The notes: generated by a model not told the origin, from the sequence alone. Positions 8,239-16,791 are shown, numbered from the stretch's first letter. The stretch is DNA of 64,000 bases from Planctomycetaceae bacterium (GCA_013823135.1 PNLP01000033.1:16987-80986); one strand, 5' to 3'. Made by a program: numbers and translations.

Positions 8239-9486
8239 ATGAGTTCCCCCACGCTGTCCGCGTTCGCTCGTGGACTCGTCGCCGAAACCGCGTTCGATGT
8301 TCTCGCGGTTGCCAAGCGGCTCATCGATGCCGGCAAGGATGTCATCTCGCTTCAGATTGGGGATAGCCCGTTCCCAACCACCGCGTCGGCGATCACGGCC
8401 GGGAAGGCCGCGATCGATGCGGGCCGAACTCGCTACGCACCCTCTCTGGGATTGCCCGAGTTTCGCGTCACGATCGCCGCGACCGTGACGAGCGAATTCG
8501 GGATCCCGGCCACGGCTGAGAATGTCGTGGTTGCTCCGGGTGCCAAGCCGTTCGAGCAGTTTTTCTGCGAGCTGTTCCTCGAACCCGGCGACGCGGTGCT
8601 CGTCTTCCAGCCCGCGTTCCCGACCTATGAGCCGAACATCCTGCGGCGCGGCGCTGTTCCCGTGTATCGCCCACTTCGCCAGGAAACCGACTTCCGCCCA
8701 GATGTCGCGGAGATCGAAAAGTTCGTGAAGCACCATCCCCGCGCGAAGGCCATCTTCCTCAACTCGCCACACAACCCAACGGGCGGTGTCGCGACGCAGG
8801 AAGACCTGAAGGCGATTGCCGACATCGTCCGCGGAACGAACGTAGCGATCCTCAGCGACGAGCCGTATTGCCACATGGTGTGGGAAGGGAAGCACCACAG
8901 CATCCTGGCCGAGCCCGACATGCTGAACCACGTCGTGAGCGCGTACACGTTTTCGAAAAGTTACAGCATGAGCGGCTGGCGCTGCGGGTACGCTATCGCC
9001 TCGGCCCACAACATCGACCTGATCGGCAAGATGATTAACACGTCGCTTTCATGTGCGCCGCCGTTCGTGCAACTCGCGGGGAAGGCCGCACTCGAACACG
9101 ACGCTGCCGAGCGCGATCAGGCCATGACCGCATTCCACGGCAAGGTGAAACTTCTGGTGGAGGAACTGCGCAAGGTGCCCGACGTGACCGTGCTGATGCC
9201 GAAGGGAACCTTCTACGTGTTCCCGCGAGTCGAGCCAATCTGCAAGCGGCTCGGCATCACGTCGCACGGGCTGGCCATGTATCTGCTGGAAGGCGCTGAC
9301 GACAAGCGCGGCGTGGGTTGCCTCGGTGGCGAGTGCTTCGGAGCGGCGGGGCAGGGGTTCCTGCGCTTCAGTTGCGCCGAGCCCGACGAGCGACTCGTGC
9401 AAGCGGTCGCATTCTTCGCGGACGCCGTCACCCGCACCGACCGGGTGAAAGCGTACCTCGAAACGCACCCGAAGTACCGCGTATGA
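8239..9486 (+). CDS. PLP-dependent class I/II aminotransferase
   Basis: A 415-aa fold-type I aminotransferase (aspartate aminotransferase superfamily), cytoplasmic. Visible: Tyr/Ala/Pro substrate loop (TRYAPSLGLPEFR), NSPHNPTGG (the Asn that contacts PLP), SDEPYCHMVW, the PLP Schiff-base lysine in TFSKSYSMSGWR (Lys240), and the C-terminal Arg region FLRFSCAEPDERL. Substrate specificity cannot be read from sequence; aspartate, aromatic or branched-chain amino acids are all possible. The ATG at 8239 follows GGCGGC and gives a family-length N-terminus. It is convergent with the next kinase gene, with only 12 bases between stops. Confidence 0.93.
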   Translation: MSSPTLSAFARGLVAETAFDVLAVAKRLIDAGKDVISLQIGDSPFPTTASAITAGKAAIDAGRTRYAPSLGLPEFRVTIAATVTSEFGIPATAENVVVAPGAKPFEQFFCELFLEPGDAVLVFQPAFPTYEPNILRRGAVPVYRPLRQETDFRPDVAEIEKFVKHHPRAKAIFLNSPHNPTGGVATQEDLKAIADIVRGTNVAILSDEPYCHMVWEGKHHSILAEPDMLNHVVSAYTFSKSYSMSGWRCGYAIASAHNIDLIGKMINTSLSCAPPFVQLAGKAALEHDAAERDQAMTAFHGKVKLLVEELRKVPDVTVLMPKGTFYVFPRVEPICKRLGITSHGLAMYLLEGADDKRGVGCLGGECFGAAGQGFLRFSCAEPDERLVQAVAFFADAVTRTDRVKAYLETHPKYRV

Positions 9487-9498
9487 GCCCAGTCGTGC

Positions 9499-11268
9499 TC
9501 AGTTCACGATTTCGAGATCCTGCGGATTGAGCAGATCAAGCTGCGGGATATCCTTGTTCATCTTGATGACGCCGGTCGCCCGGATGGTCTTGCCCACGAA
9601 CTGCTCGGGTGTTGGCTTCTCCCACTTTCCCACCTGAACCTTTGGTGAGAGGACCACGGCGAAGTTGTCCTTCGCGGTGAACTCCTTATTCGAGTTCAGG
9701 TACACGTTCACCTTCCCACCGATCGACCCCACCGTGTACTGAACGGTCACCCGTTCCCCGATCTTGCTGGCTGCATCCGCCAGTGAAACGACCACCGCGG
9801 AAGCCGGCGGTTTTACGGGCTGAGGGGGCTTAGGAGTGGGCTTCACCTCAGGTGGCGGAACCACGGCAACGGGCGGCGCTCCACTCGGCCAGAAGACACC
9901 CGCCACGATCACCGCCAGCAAGAGCGCACCCACGACCAGCCAGATGCCGACGCCTGCACGTGGGCGAATCTCCGTTTCCTCTTCCACGTCCTCTTCAACC
10001 TCCGCGGGCTCACTGAGAGTCTCACGTTCGTCGGCGAGGGTGTCATCCGCGCTCACCGAAATGGCTCCCGAAGAGCCCGCCCTCAGGCCATTCTTCGGAG
10101 TGATCTGCATCGATCCGCTACTACCAACAGAGCGAATCGCGGTTGGTGCCGGGCACAATCCCAGCCGGAACGACCGGGCGGAAACTTTCGGCATCCGGGC
10201 CGTGTCGGGCAAACCCGGAGCGGGGACGGCGAATTCCCGGAGAGCCTCGGCAACCTCGCCGGGAGTCTGAATCCGATTCTCTGGCTTCTTCGCCATCATC
10301 AACTTGGCAACAGCCTCCAACCCAGCGGGGACTTCGGGGCGGCGTTGTCGAATCGGAATCGGGTCGCGCATCTGATGCGCGAGCATCTTCTGTGTGAACG
10401 CCTCGGACTCAAACACGACTTTCCCGGTCAGGAGGAAATACAGCGTGCAACCCAGGCTGTAGATGTCCGCCCGGATATCGACCTGACTGCTGTCAATCGC
10501 CTGTTCCGGGGCCATGTAATCCACGGTGCCGAGGATCACGTTGGCGTCGTAAAGTTCCGTCACTCCCTGGTTGCGGCGCGAATCCACGAGGAAGCGGGCC
10601 AGACCCAGATCGAGCAACCGGATACCCCCGGCGCGATCGAGGAGGAAGTTCGACGGCTTGATGTCGCGGTGGATCAACCCGGCCTGGTGGGCGTGCTCAA
10701 GACCCTCAGCCGCCTGGCGAACGTACTCCGCCGCACGGTTGGACTCGAGCGGCCCGTGGACCGAAACATACTTGTCCAGATCGATCCCGTCGACGTACTC
10801 CATTACCATGAAGGGCGCGCCACGGGTTTGCTCCACATCGAACACGCGGATGATGTTCCGGTGGTCGAGCGCGGCAACCGCACGTGCCTCGCGATAGAAC
10901 CGTTCGATCAGACCTTGCCCGGTCGTGGCACCCGCGCCTGTGGCACCGTTCACTGTGAGAATCTTGACCGCGACGAGCCGTTCCAGAATCAGGTGCTCGC
11001 AGAGGTACACCCGCCCCATTCCACCCGTGCCGAGGTGATCGAGGATCTTGTACTTCGTGGTCAGGAAGAAGTTCTGTGGCTTCCCTTTGAGGAGAACCTT
11101 CGCCTGGAAAGGGGTCAACATTCGATCGCGAATCAGTCGCGTTGCCAGCTCTGTGGCGGGCACATTTTGAGCCTGAGCAGTTCGATACTCGGCGAGTTGC
11201 TTGGCAGAGAGCAACTGAGTGTCTTCGATCAGCGTCAGGAAGTCGGTGCCCATTGTGGTGGTCTTCAT
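9499..11268 (-). CDS. Ser/Thr protein kinase with C-terminal OB-fold-like domain
   Basis: A 589-aa Hanks-type kinase. An N-terminal ~70-residue helical segment (LLSAKQLAEYRTAQ..LTPFQAKVLLKG), frequent before planctomycete kinases, is followed by the P-loop GTGGMGRVY (80-88), VAVKIL, HRDIKPSN (200-207), DLG in place of DFG (220-222), and GTVDYMAPEQ. One transmembrane helix spans ~441-460. A Pro-rich linker leads to a ~95-residue outer domain (VVVSLADAASKIGERVTVQYTV..FVGKTIRATGVI) that resembles an OB-fold. Role: signal transduction across the membrane, ligand unknown. The ATG at 11268 was chosen because the upstream extension to 11505 is non-conserved. Confidence 0.92.
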   Translation of the reverse strand: MKTTTMGTDFLTLIEDTQLLSAKQLAEYRTAQAQNVPATELATRLIRDRMLTPFQAKVLLKGKPQNFFLTTKYKILDHLGTGGMGRVYLCEHLILERLVAVKILTVNGATGAGATTGQGLIERFYREARAVAALDHRNIIRVFDVEQTRGAPFMVMEYVDGIDLDKYVSVHGPLESNRAAEYVRQAAEGLEHAHQAGLIHRDIKPSNFLLDRAGGIRLLDLGLARFLVDSRRNQGVTELYDANVILGTVDYMAPEQAIDSSQVDIRADIYSLGCTLYFLLTGKVVFESEAFTQKMLAHQMRDPIPIRQRRPEVPAGLEAVAKLMMAKKPENRIQTPGEVAEALREFAVPAPGLPDTARMPKVSARSFRLGLCPAPTAIRSVGSSGSMQITPKNGLRAGSSGAISVSADDTLADERETLSEPAEVEEDVEEETEIRPRAGVGIWLVVGALLLAVIVAGVFWPSGAPPVAVVPPPEVKPTPKPPQPVKPPASAVVVSLADAASKIGERVTVQYTVGSIGGKVNVYLNSNKEFTAKDNFAVVLSPKVQVGKWEKPTPEQFVGKTIRATGVIKMNKDIPQLDLLNPQDLEIVN

Positions 11269-11421
11269 GACAGCGGTGTGGGTGATGAGGAATCGGGGCG
11301 TGCCGCTGCGGACGATACTCCACTCTAGACCTGATTCCGGGGATTCGCTCGTGAAGAGTTCGCGAAGAGATTTGAGTGGTCGTAAGCTGACGAACCAAAA
11401 ATGGATGTGAGCGACTGAAGG

Positions 11422-11569
11422 TGAAACGAAGCAACGGCACGCGGATCGCGCGGATGAAGCGCGGATCAAAAACTGATCAGACGAAATCCTTGCATGGAAA
11501 TGCAATCTTGTCTGATCCTCTTCATCTGCGCTGAATCCTCTTCATCCGCGTGCCATTGCTTCGGTTTCA
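11422..11569. repeat. Imperfect 148-bp palindrome with dispersed repeat copy B
   Basis: Arms at 11422-11446 and 11544-11569 are near-complementary (GAAGCAACGGCACGCGGAT against ATCCGCGTGCCATTGCTTC, one mismatch in that part), with a smaller CTGATCAGAC/GTCTGATC pair inside. The right part (11512-11563) repeats the sequence at 2311-2363. It fills most of the gene-free stretch between the kinase start and the polX stop; the polX stop codon sits in the last bases of the right arm. Confidence 0.7.
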
Positions 11570-13321
11570 TGCTTTCGCTCGCTGGCCCTTGCGGCGATGC
11601 AGTTCCTTCATCACATCCTTCAGTGAGCGGGTGTTGAACACGTCGTCCTTGGTGAGCCAGCCGCGCCGGGCGACATCGACACCATAACGGAAGAGATCGA
11701 GTTCACCCGGACTGTGCGCGTCCGGGTTGATCACGATCGGAATGCCCATCGCCTTGGCACGCTTCACGTGAACCCAATCCAGGTCGAGCCGCGAAGGCTG
11801 GGCGTTGATCTCGATCATCTTGCCATGCTCGGCAGCGCACTTCAGCACCGCATCAAGGTTGATCTTGTACCCGTCACGCTTCAGAAGAAGGCGGCCGGTG
11901 CTGTGCCCGAGCATGGTGACCGCGGGATGAGCGAGCGCCTTGCACACGCGAGCGGTCATCTCTTCCTCGGGCATCCCGAACAGGGAGTGGACGCTGGCCA
12001 CAACATAATCGAAGCCCGCGAGCAGTTCGTCGTCATAATCAAGGGAGCCGTCTTCGAGGATGTCCACCTCGGTTCCCTTGATGATGGTGACGCCCTGCAG
12101 CTTGGCGTGCACGCGGTCAATCTCCGCCCACTGCTTGCGCACCACATTCGGCGGCAGGCCGCGGGCGATCGTGAGCGACTGCGAATGGTCTGCGACCCCG
12201 AAGTATTCGAGGCCGAGCGCCTTGGTGGCGAGCGCCATTTCTTCCAGACTCGCAGTGCCATCGCTGTAGGTGGTGTGATTGTGGAAGACACCGCGGATGT
12301 CGGACTCCGCCACGAGGGCGGGAATCTTCTTCGCCTCGGCCGCTTCGACCTCACCCGTGTCTTCGCGCAACTCCGGCGGAATGTATTCCAGCCCCAGCGC
12401 CTTGAAGATGTCGGCTTCGTCCTTCGCGGGAACGCGATGGGTCTCCGACCCCAGCCCGTACTCGTTCAGCAACCAGCCGTGGTCGATGGCTCGCTGTCGC
12501 AGTCGGATATTGTGTTCCTTGCTTCCTGTGAAGTAGTGGAGCGCGAATGGGAACTGCTCGTCGGTCACGACGCGGAGATCGGCGTTCAGAGTCACCTTCG
12601 TTCCGTCGAGGTGCATCGTCGCGACAATGCTGGATTTGGTCGGCCCTTGCCCGACAAGCTGTACCACTTCGGGCAACGCCACGAACGCATCCATGATGGG
12701 TTGTGCGTTCGCGCTACTCACCAGAATGTCGATATCCTTCGCGGTCTCCCGCCGGCGGCGAAGGCTGCCGCACAGCTCGGCACGAATCACGCCAGGCATT
12801 GCCTTGATCTGTTCCAACAGCGCACGCCCCAGCGGAAGCGCGAGGTCGATCCGGACGCGATTGCCGACCGTACCCAGGAACGCGATTCCTTCGAGGATCT
12901 TCTGCTGAGTCTTGGCCCCGAAGCCTTTCTGGCTCGCAACCGCACCCGACTCGCACGCGGCTTTCAGCTTGTCGATCGTGTCGATGCCGAGCGTGTCGTG
13001 AAGTGCCTTCACCTTCTTTGGCCCCATTCCCGGCAGGCGAAGCATCTGCACCAGCCCCTCGGGAATCGACGCCCGCAACTCGTTCAGGAACTTGTGCTGC
13101 CCGGTCTTCACGAGCGTGGTGATCTTCTCCTGAAGCGTGTCGCCTATGCCGCGAACCTCGGAGAGCTTCCCGTCGGCAACGATTTGCTTGAGGTCGCCAT
13201 CGAGTTGCTGAACCGTGCGTGCCGCGTTGTGGTACGCATTGCAGCGGAAAGCGTTCTCGCCCTTCAGCGCGAGTAGCGTTCCCATCTCGTCGAGCGCAGC
13301 AGCGACCTCGTCCTTCGTCAT
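11567..13321 (-). CDS. polX: DNA polymerase X family with PHP exonuclease domain
   Basis: A 584-aa bacterial PolX. Residues ~1-110 carry the 8-kDa-like helical region with helix-hairpin-helix motifs (VRGIGDTLQEKI and LPGMGPKKVKALHDTLGI). The nucleotidyltransferase core shows LCGSLRRRRETAKDIDILV with the two catalytic Asp, and DLRVV. From ~330 on is a PHP domain (FHNHTTYSDG, DHSQSLTIARGL, KGTEVDILEDG, ASVHS, LGHSTGR, NPDAHS) that gives metal-dependent 3'-5' exonuclease and AP-endonuclease activity in the family. The role is gap filling in base-excision repair. The length is typical (~570-580). Confidence 0.96.
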   Translation of the reverse strand: MTKDEVAAALDEMGTLLALKGENAFRCNAYHNAARTVQQLDGDLKQIVADGKLSEVRGIGDTLQEKITTLVKTGQHKFLNELRASIPEGLVQMLRLPGMGPKKVKALHDTLGIDTIDKLKAACESGAVASQKGFGAKTQQKILEGIAFLGTVGNRVRIDLALPLGRALLEQIKAMPGVIRAELCGSLRRRRETAKDIDILVSSANAQPIMDAFVALPEVVQLVGQGPTKSSIVATMHLDGTKVTLNADLRVVTDEQFPFALHYFTGSKEHNIRLRQRAIDHGWLLNEYGLGSETHRVPAKDEADIFKALGLEYIPPELREDTGEVEAAEAKKIPALVAESDIRGVFHNHTTYSDGTASLEEMALATKALGLEYFGVADHSQSLTIARGLPPNVVRKQWAEIDRVHAKLQGVTIIKGTEVDILEDGSLDYDDELLAGFDYVVASVHSLFGMPEEEMTARVCKALAHPAVTMLGHSTGRLLLKRDGYKINLDAVLKCAAEHGKMIEINAQPSRLDLDWVHVKRAKAMGIPIVINPDAHSPGELDLFRYGVDVARRGWLTKDDVFNTRSLKDVMKELHRRKGQRAKA

Positions 13322-13393
13322 GGTGTAGCTCCCGTTGTGATGTGTTCAGGATACCCGACGCAGGCGGGTGGAGAAATGTAGGGAGTACCAAAC

Positions 13394-13459
13394 GTTTAGC
13401 GGCCGCCCCAGCGGGGCGGCCGAGCAATGAACGTGGCCCCGATGGGGCCACAGCTAAAC
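13394..13459. repeat. Two-hairpin palindromic element (GTTTAGC...GCTAAAC), copy 1
   Basis: Outer arms GTTTAGC (13394-13400) and GCTAAAC (13453-13459) enclose two hairpins with 3-nt loops: GGCCGCCCC/GGGGCGGCC (loop AGC) and GTGGCCCC/GGGGCCAC (loop GAT). It would fold as a three-way junction. A second copy with different inner stems lies at 28877-28932. Located between polX and the PseG-like gene. Confidence 0.85.
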
Positions 13460-13464
13460 GATGG

Positions 13465-14568
13465 TCACGCTGCAACGCGGAACGGTAACGTGGCGGGCAT
13501 CGCCTCGATGCCGCGGGTGCGGGCTGGCGAGTGGAGCATGATCTCCATGCCGTTCACGATGCGGTCCGGGCCGCGGCCGTCGAATGTGTTGCGGGCACAG
13601 CGGGTCATCCCCTTCCGTTCCATCGGGTCGTCAAGCAATGCGCTGACCGCTTCGTTGAGGTTCTCATACGACACATCCGCAGCATCACCCAGGAACGTCG
13701 CCACGCCCTCGTCGTCCATCTTCTTGCCGTTCATTCCGTGGCGTTGGGTCTCGCTGATGATGAGTTGCGGGATGCCGACGACGGACAGTTCTGGCGACCA
13801 CATATCCCCGGCAGTGACTGCGAAGTGAACGCGCACGAGTCGCGTCATCAGTTCCTTCACTTCGGTCAGGACTTCGATGGCCCCCTTCGAGTTGTCGGCC
13901 ATGTCGAGGAGTTCATCGTAGCGCGGGTGGTGTGTGCGAACTGCGACCGACACCTTTGATACCTTCCCGGTTTCGAGAAGTTGCTGGGTGCGAGTGACCG
14001 CTTCATTGGCGTCGTCGTCACCCATCGCAACGAGAGCCCGGAATGGTGCCGGTGGCTCAGTTGCGCGGATGGTTCGCTGGCGACGGAAGATGCCTCGACA
14101 AAGTGCAAAGCGACTTCCGAGCAACCGCTGGCAGCCGGGGCCGACACGGTAAGGCTTTTTCCCGGGAGCGAGCAGCGGGTTCACGACGAGATCGCAAGGG
14201 AACTGCATCGAAGCCGTGGAGTCGAACGCCACGACCATCGCGCCGGTTTCCTTGAGGGCCGCGAGATAGTCGGGGCTCATCCCTTCGCCCGCAACAACCA
14301 CGGCAGCCGCGTTCAGTTTGCGAACCTGGGCCAGTGTTGCCCGGAGATCCTGTTCCGAACCGAGTTGATGCTCGGCAGCGGCCCAGTCGTTGTTCCCCCG
14401 GTTGATGACCGTGGCGAGGGAAAGAGGATCGAGGTAGCTGAGGAAGTGGGTTCCCCGCCGCCGCCGCTGGAGTGCAGCAGCGAGAGCCAGGCACTGGTAG
14501 AGGGGCTCCCAACCACGAGCCTGGGTGCCGTCGCAACGAAACAGAATGGGACCGCGAATCGCATCCAT
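13465..14568 (-). CDS. PseG-like nucleotide-sugar hydrolase/glycosyltransferase
   Basis: A 367-aa protein with the GT-B-like layout of PseG (UDP-2,4-diacetamido-2,4,6-trideoxyhexose hydrolase) and spore-coat SpsG proteins. The N-terminal FRCDGTQARGWEPLYQCLALAAAL corresponds to the family pattern RxDxxxxxGxGHxxRCLxLAxxL, though the family His is replaced (WEPLYQC). The C-terminal half has VHFAVTAGDMWSPELSVVGIPQLIIS, matching the family's nucleotide-binding region. No other pseudaminic or sialic acid genes are nearby, so the substrate is unknown. AGGAG nine bases before the ATG at 14568 fixes the start over a TTG at 14574. It may be cotranscribed with polX. Confidence 0.7.
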   Translation of the reverse strand: MDAIRGPILFRCDGTQARGWEPLYQCLALAAALQRRRRGTHFLSYLDPLSLATVINRGNNDWAAAEHQLGSEQDLRATLAQVRKLNAAAVVVAGEGMSPDYLAALKETGAMVVAFDSTASMQFPCDLVVNPLLAPGKKPYRVGPGCQRLLGSRFALCRGIFRRQRTIRATEPPAPFRALVAMGDDDANEAVTRTQQLLETGKVSKVSVAVRTHHPRYDELLDMADNSKGAIEVLTEVKELMTRLVRVHFAVTAGDMWSPELSVVGIPQLIISETQRHGMNGKKMDDEGVATFLGDAADVSYENLNEAVSALLDDPMERKGMTRCARNTFDGRGPDRIVNGMEIMLHSPARTRGIEAMPATLPFRVAA

Positions 14569-14621
14569 GCGCAACGCTCCTGCACAACCATTGGTCGTTA
14601 ATGTCGCGACGGTTCCGGCGA

Positions 14622-14682
14622 GCGGCAGGCGTGAGCCTGCTGTTCACGAAAGTTTGCGGAACAGCAAGCTGACGCTTGCCGC
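14622..14682. repeat. Imperfect inverted repeat upstream of the PseG-like gene
   Basis: 24-nt arms (14622-14645 and 14659-14682) with three mismatches and a 13-nt spacer; the cores are GCAGGCGTGAGCCTGC and GCAAGCTGACGCTTGC, each itself partly palindromic. This looks like two REP-type units facing each other. The rest of the gene-free stretch (14569-15157) contains the parS-like sites and otherwise nothing recognisable. Confidence 0.7.
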
Positions 14683-14979
14683 CCACCAATGCCGTCGCAT
14701 GAGCCGGTTGGTGCAAGGGGTTGGACGCCGCGAGACGATCATCGCGAGAGAGCCGCGATGACGACGGGTCCTAGCCAGACACCTCTTCTCCGGTGGGCCA
14801 TTTCAATGGCCCGGTTCGACGATCCGCCCGTGGGTTCCGGTCCTCGGGAAGGTCGTGCTCGGCTCGCGGGTTCCGGTCCGCGACTGAGCGGGGCGGATCG
14901 TAAGCCAAGCCTTGTGAATCGAACAAGGGCACTTTCTCGCGGATGGGTTTCGATCCGAAAAAATGCGCAGACTGCGGAC

Positions 14980-14995
14980 TGTTCCGCATGGAACG
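14980..14995. promoter_or_regulatory. parS: parS-like site 1
   Basis: TGTTCCGCATGGAACG, with inverted arms GTTCC and GGAAC around a 4-bp centre. It shares the palindromic layout of the ParB-binding parS consensus TGTTTCACGTGAAACA (11 of 16 matches) and matches the GTTCC/GGAAC-armed variant better. Located 163 bases before the parB start. Confidence 0.6.
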
Positions 14996-15033
14996 ATCGC
15001 GACCAATACGCACATCGCATCGACAGTTACGCC

Positions 15034-15049
15034 CGTTCCATGTGGAACG
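15034..15049. promoter_or_regulatory. parS: parS-like site 2
   Basis: CGTTCCATGTGGAACG, a second palindrome with the same GTTCC/GGAAC arms, 54 bases from the first and 109 bases before parB. Two copies of the same unusual palindrome directly upstream of parB support a ParB-binding or autoregulatory role. Confidence 0.6.
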
Positions 15050-15157
15050 GCGCGGGCGAATAAACCCGGCTTCCCTGCGCCGACCGTCGTGGTATGAATC
15101 CGCCCGCACAATCACCCGGTCAACCGGGAGTCACCGAAGCCGAAAAGGGGATCTGGC

Positions 15158-16054
15158 ATGGAAGCCACCATCAACAAACCGCGTCTTGGCCGCGGACTCA
15201 ACGCTCTGCTCGGCGGTATGGGAAATGGGTCGGACGGTGCCGCGGAGCACGATGCCACCGTCTGCAAACTCAACCTTTCGCAGATCCAACAGAACCCACA
15301 CCAGCCCCGCAAGCGGTTCGACGACGACGAACTCAAGGGGCTAATCGAAAGCGTAAAGACGCACGGCGTGCTGCAACCACTCGTGGTGCGGGCCGTGAAC
15401 GACGGATACCAGCTCATCGCCGGTGAACGCCGCCTGCGAGCCGCAACCGCGGCCGGGTTGGGTGAAGTGCCGGTTCACGTGGTCGGCTTCGACGACCAGC
15501 AGATGTTCGAGGCCGCGCTCGTCGAGAACATCCAGCGCAGCGACCTGAACGCGATCGAAAAGGCCCAGGGCTTCAAGGAGTACCTGGACAAGTTCGGAAT
15601 GACGCAGGAACAACTCGGCACGAAGCTCGGCCTGGATCGCACGACGATCTCGAACCTCCTCGGCCTGCTCAACCTCGCGGTCGAGGTGCAAGACGCGGTG
15701 CGGAACGGCCAGATCACCCTTGGGCACGCGAAAATCCTGAAGGGGATCACCGAGCAGGAACGGCAGATCTCGCTTTGCCGCGAAACGGTGATGAAGAACT
15801 ACTCCGTTGCCGCCCTCGATCTGATCGTGAAGCAGCAGCGAGTGGAAGCCATCACGGCCGCGGTTTCCGATGGCGCGACGCGGCGAGAACCCGTCGAGAA
15901 AACCGCTCACGTCAAGGGACTGGAAGACGACCTCCGACAACGACTCGCCGTGAAGGTCGAGATCAAGGTGAAGGCGAAGGACAAGGGGCAGATCGTGATC
16001 GCCTTCGAGACGAACGACGACTTCGAGCGAATCATGGAAGCCCTGAAGAAGTGA
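15158..16054 (+). CDS. parB: Chromosome partitioning protein ParB
   Basis: A 298-aa ParB/Spo0J protein that binds parS, hydrolyses CTP, spreads as a clamp and loads condensin at the origin. The N-terminus begins KPRLGRGLNALLGG, the region that normally contacts ParA. The CTP-binding box is GERRLRAA (89-96), followed by ENIQRSDLNAIEKA. The helix-turn-helix (MTQEQLGTKLGLDRTTISNLLGLL) recognises parS, and a C-terminal dimerisation domain ends the protein. No parA lies next to it, which is unusual because parA and parB are commonly paired. Two parS-like palindromes lie just upstream and dnaA is about 10 kb away. GGGGATCTGGC precedes the ATG. A strong terminator follows. Confidence 0.96.
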   Translation: MEATINKPRLGRGLNALLGGMGNGSDGAAEHDATVCKLNLSQIQQNPHQPRKRFDDDELKGLIESVKTHGVLQPLVVRAVNDGYQLIAGERRLRAATAAGLGEVPVHVVGFDDQQMFEAALVENIQRSDLNAIEKAQGFKEYLDKFGMTQEQLGTKLGLDRTTISNLLGLLNLAVEVQDAVRNGQITLGHAKILKGITEQERQISLCRETVMKNYSVAALDLIVKQQRVEAITAAVSDGATRREPVEKTAHVKGLEDDLRQRLAVKVEIKVKAKDKGQIVIAFETNDDFERIMEALKK

Positions 16055-16076
16055 CCGCTACTGCTGGTGAAATGAC

Positions 16077-16107
16077 AGAGCCCACGGACAGAAAGTCCGT
16101 GGGCTCT
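16077..16107 (+). terminator. Rho-independent terminator of parB
   Basis: A perfect 13-bp stem (AGAGCCCACGGAC and its complement) with a 5-nt loop AGAAA, followed by TTG, starting 22 bases after the parB stop. Confidence 0.85.
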
Positions 16108-16125
16108 TTGCGTTGGTGGTGTCCG

Positions 16126-16165
16126 CGAAGCCACAAGCGGCTGTCGTGAGCCGCTTGCGGCTTCG
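16126..16165. repeat. REP-like palindrome
   Basis: Arms CGAAGCCACAAGCGGCT (16126-16142) and AGCCGCTTGCGGCTTCG (16149-16165) pair over 17 positions with one mismatch and a 6-nt loop. Intergenic, between the parB terminator and the next gene. Confidence 0.75.
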
Positions 16166-16242
16166 CCCGCCTCGCTCGCCCGGCTTGCCGCGTCGAACCG
16201 GATCGGTTAGGCTCTGCACATTGTCCCAAGGAGGGTCTTGCA

Positions 16243-16773
16243 ATGTGGACACGGAAGCTCACGGTTCTCGGGTTGGCAGTCGTCATTCTCGCTCTGGCCT
16301 CGGTCGCCAGCGCTCAACCACCGGAATTCAAGCTCTACGCCTCGACGGAAGGCCGCTACAAGGTTCAGTTCCCCGGTGCCGTCAAAACAGAAACGGTCCC
16401 CATCAAGGCCGACAAAGGAGAGTTGAACCTCACCATCGACCTTGTCGAACTCCGTGGAGGCACGTCGTTCCTGGTCACATTTGTGGACGCCTCCGATGAG
16501 GTGGCCAAGTTGCCGGCCGAGGGTCGCCTCGACAAAGTTCGCGACGGCAACAAGGGCACGGACGGGAAAGTGGTTGCAGATAAGCCCATCGCGGTCGGGG
16601 TGGAGAAGTATCCGGGCCGCGATGTGCTGATCGAGAAGTCGGAGGGCTTCCTCCGGAACCGGGCGGTCATCGCGGGGAACAGACTGTATCAGGTGATGGT
16701 CCAGGGCCCCAAGGACGTGGTCACTTCCCCGTCGGCCGACCGCTTTTTCGATTCGTTCGAGATCACCAAGTAA
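16243..16773 (+). CDS. Secreted protein, paralogue 1 of a tandem pair
   Basis: A 176-aa protein with a clear Sec signal peptide (KLTVLGLAVVILALASVASAQ, cleavage after ASA). The mature part contains YASTEGRYKVQFPGAVKTET, a VDLVELRGGTSFLVTFVD core, YPGRDVLIEK, NRLYQVMVQGPKDVV and a C-terminal RFFDSFEITK. The next gene encodes a protein with the same order of motifs, so the two arose by duplication. The EGRYxVxFPGxxK pattern occurs in planctomycete exported proteins of unknown function. AAGGAGG lies about 10 bases before the ATG. Confidence 0.75.
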   Translation: MWTRKLTVLGLAVVILALASVASAQPPEFKLYASTEGRYKVQFPGAVKTETVPIKADKGELNLTIDLVELRGGTSFLVTFVDASDEVAKLPAEGRLDKVRDGNKGTDGKVVADKPIAVGVEKYPGRDVLIEKSEGFLRNRAVIAGNRLYQVMVQGPKDVVTSPSADRFFDSFEITK

Positions 16774-16791
16774 CCTCTCCAAAGGATTCAC

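Noticed and set aside
11714..13276. 520-aa frame antisense to polX
   Set aside because: It is the mirror of a strongly conserved gene in GC-rich DNA, has no recognisable motif and no ribosome-binding site.
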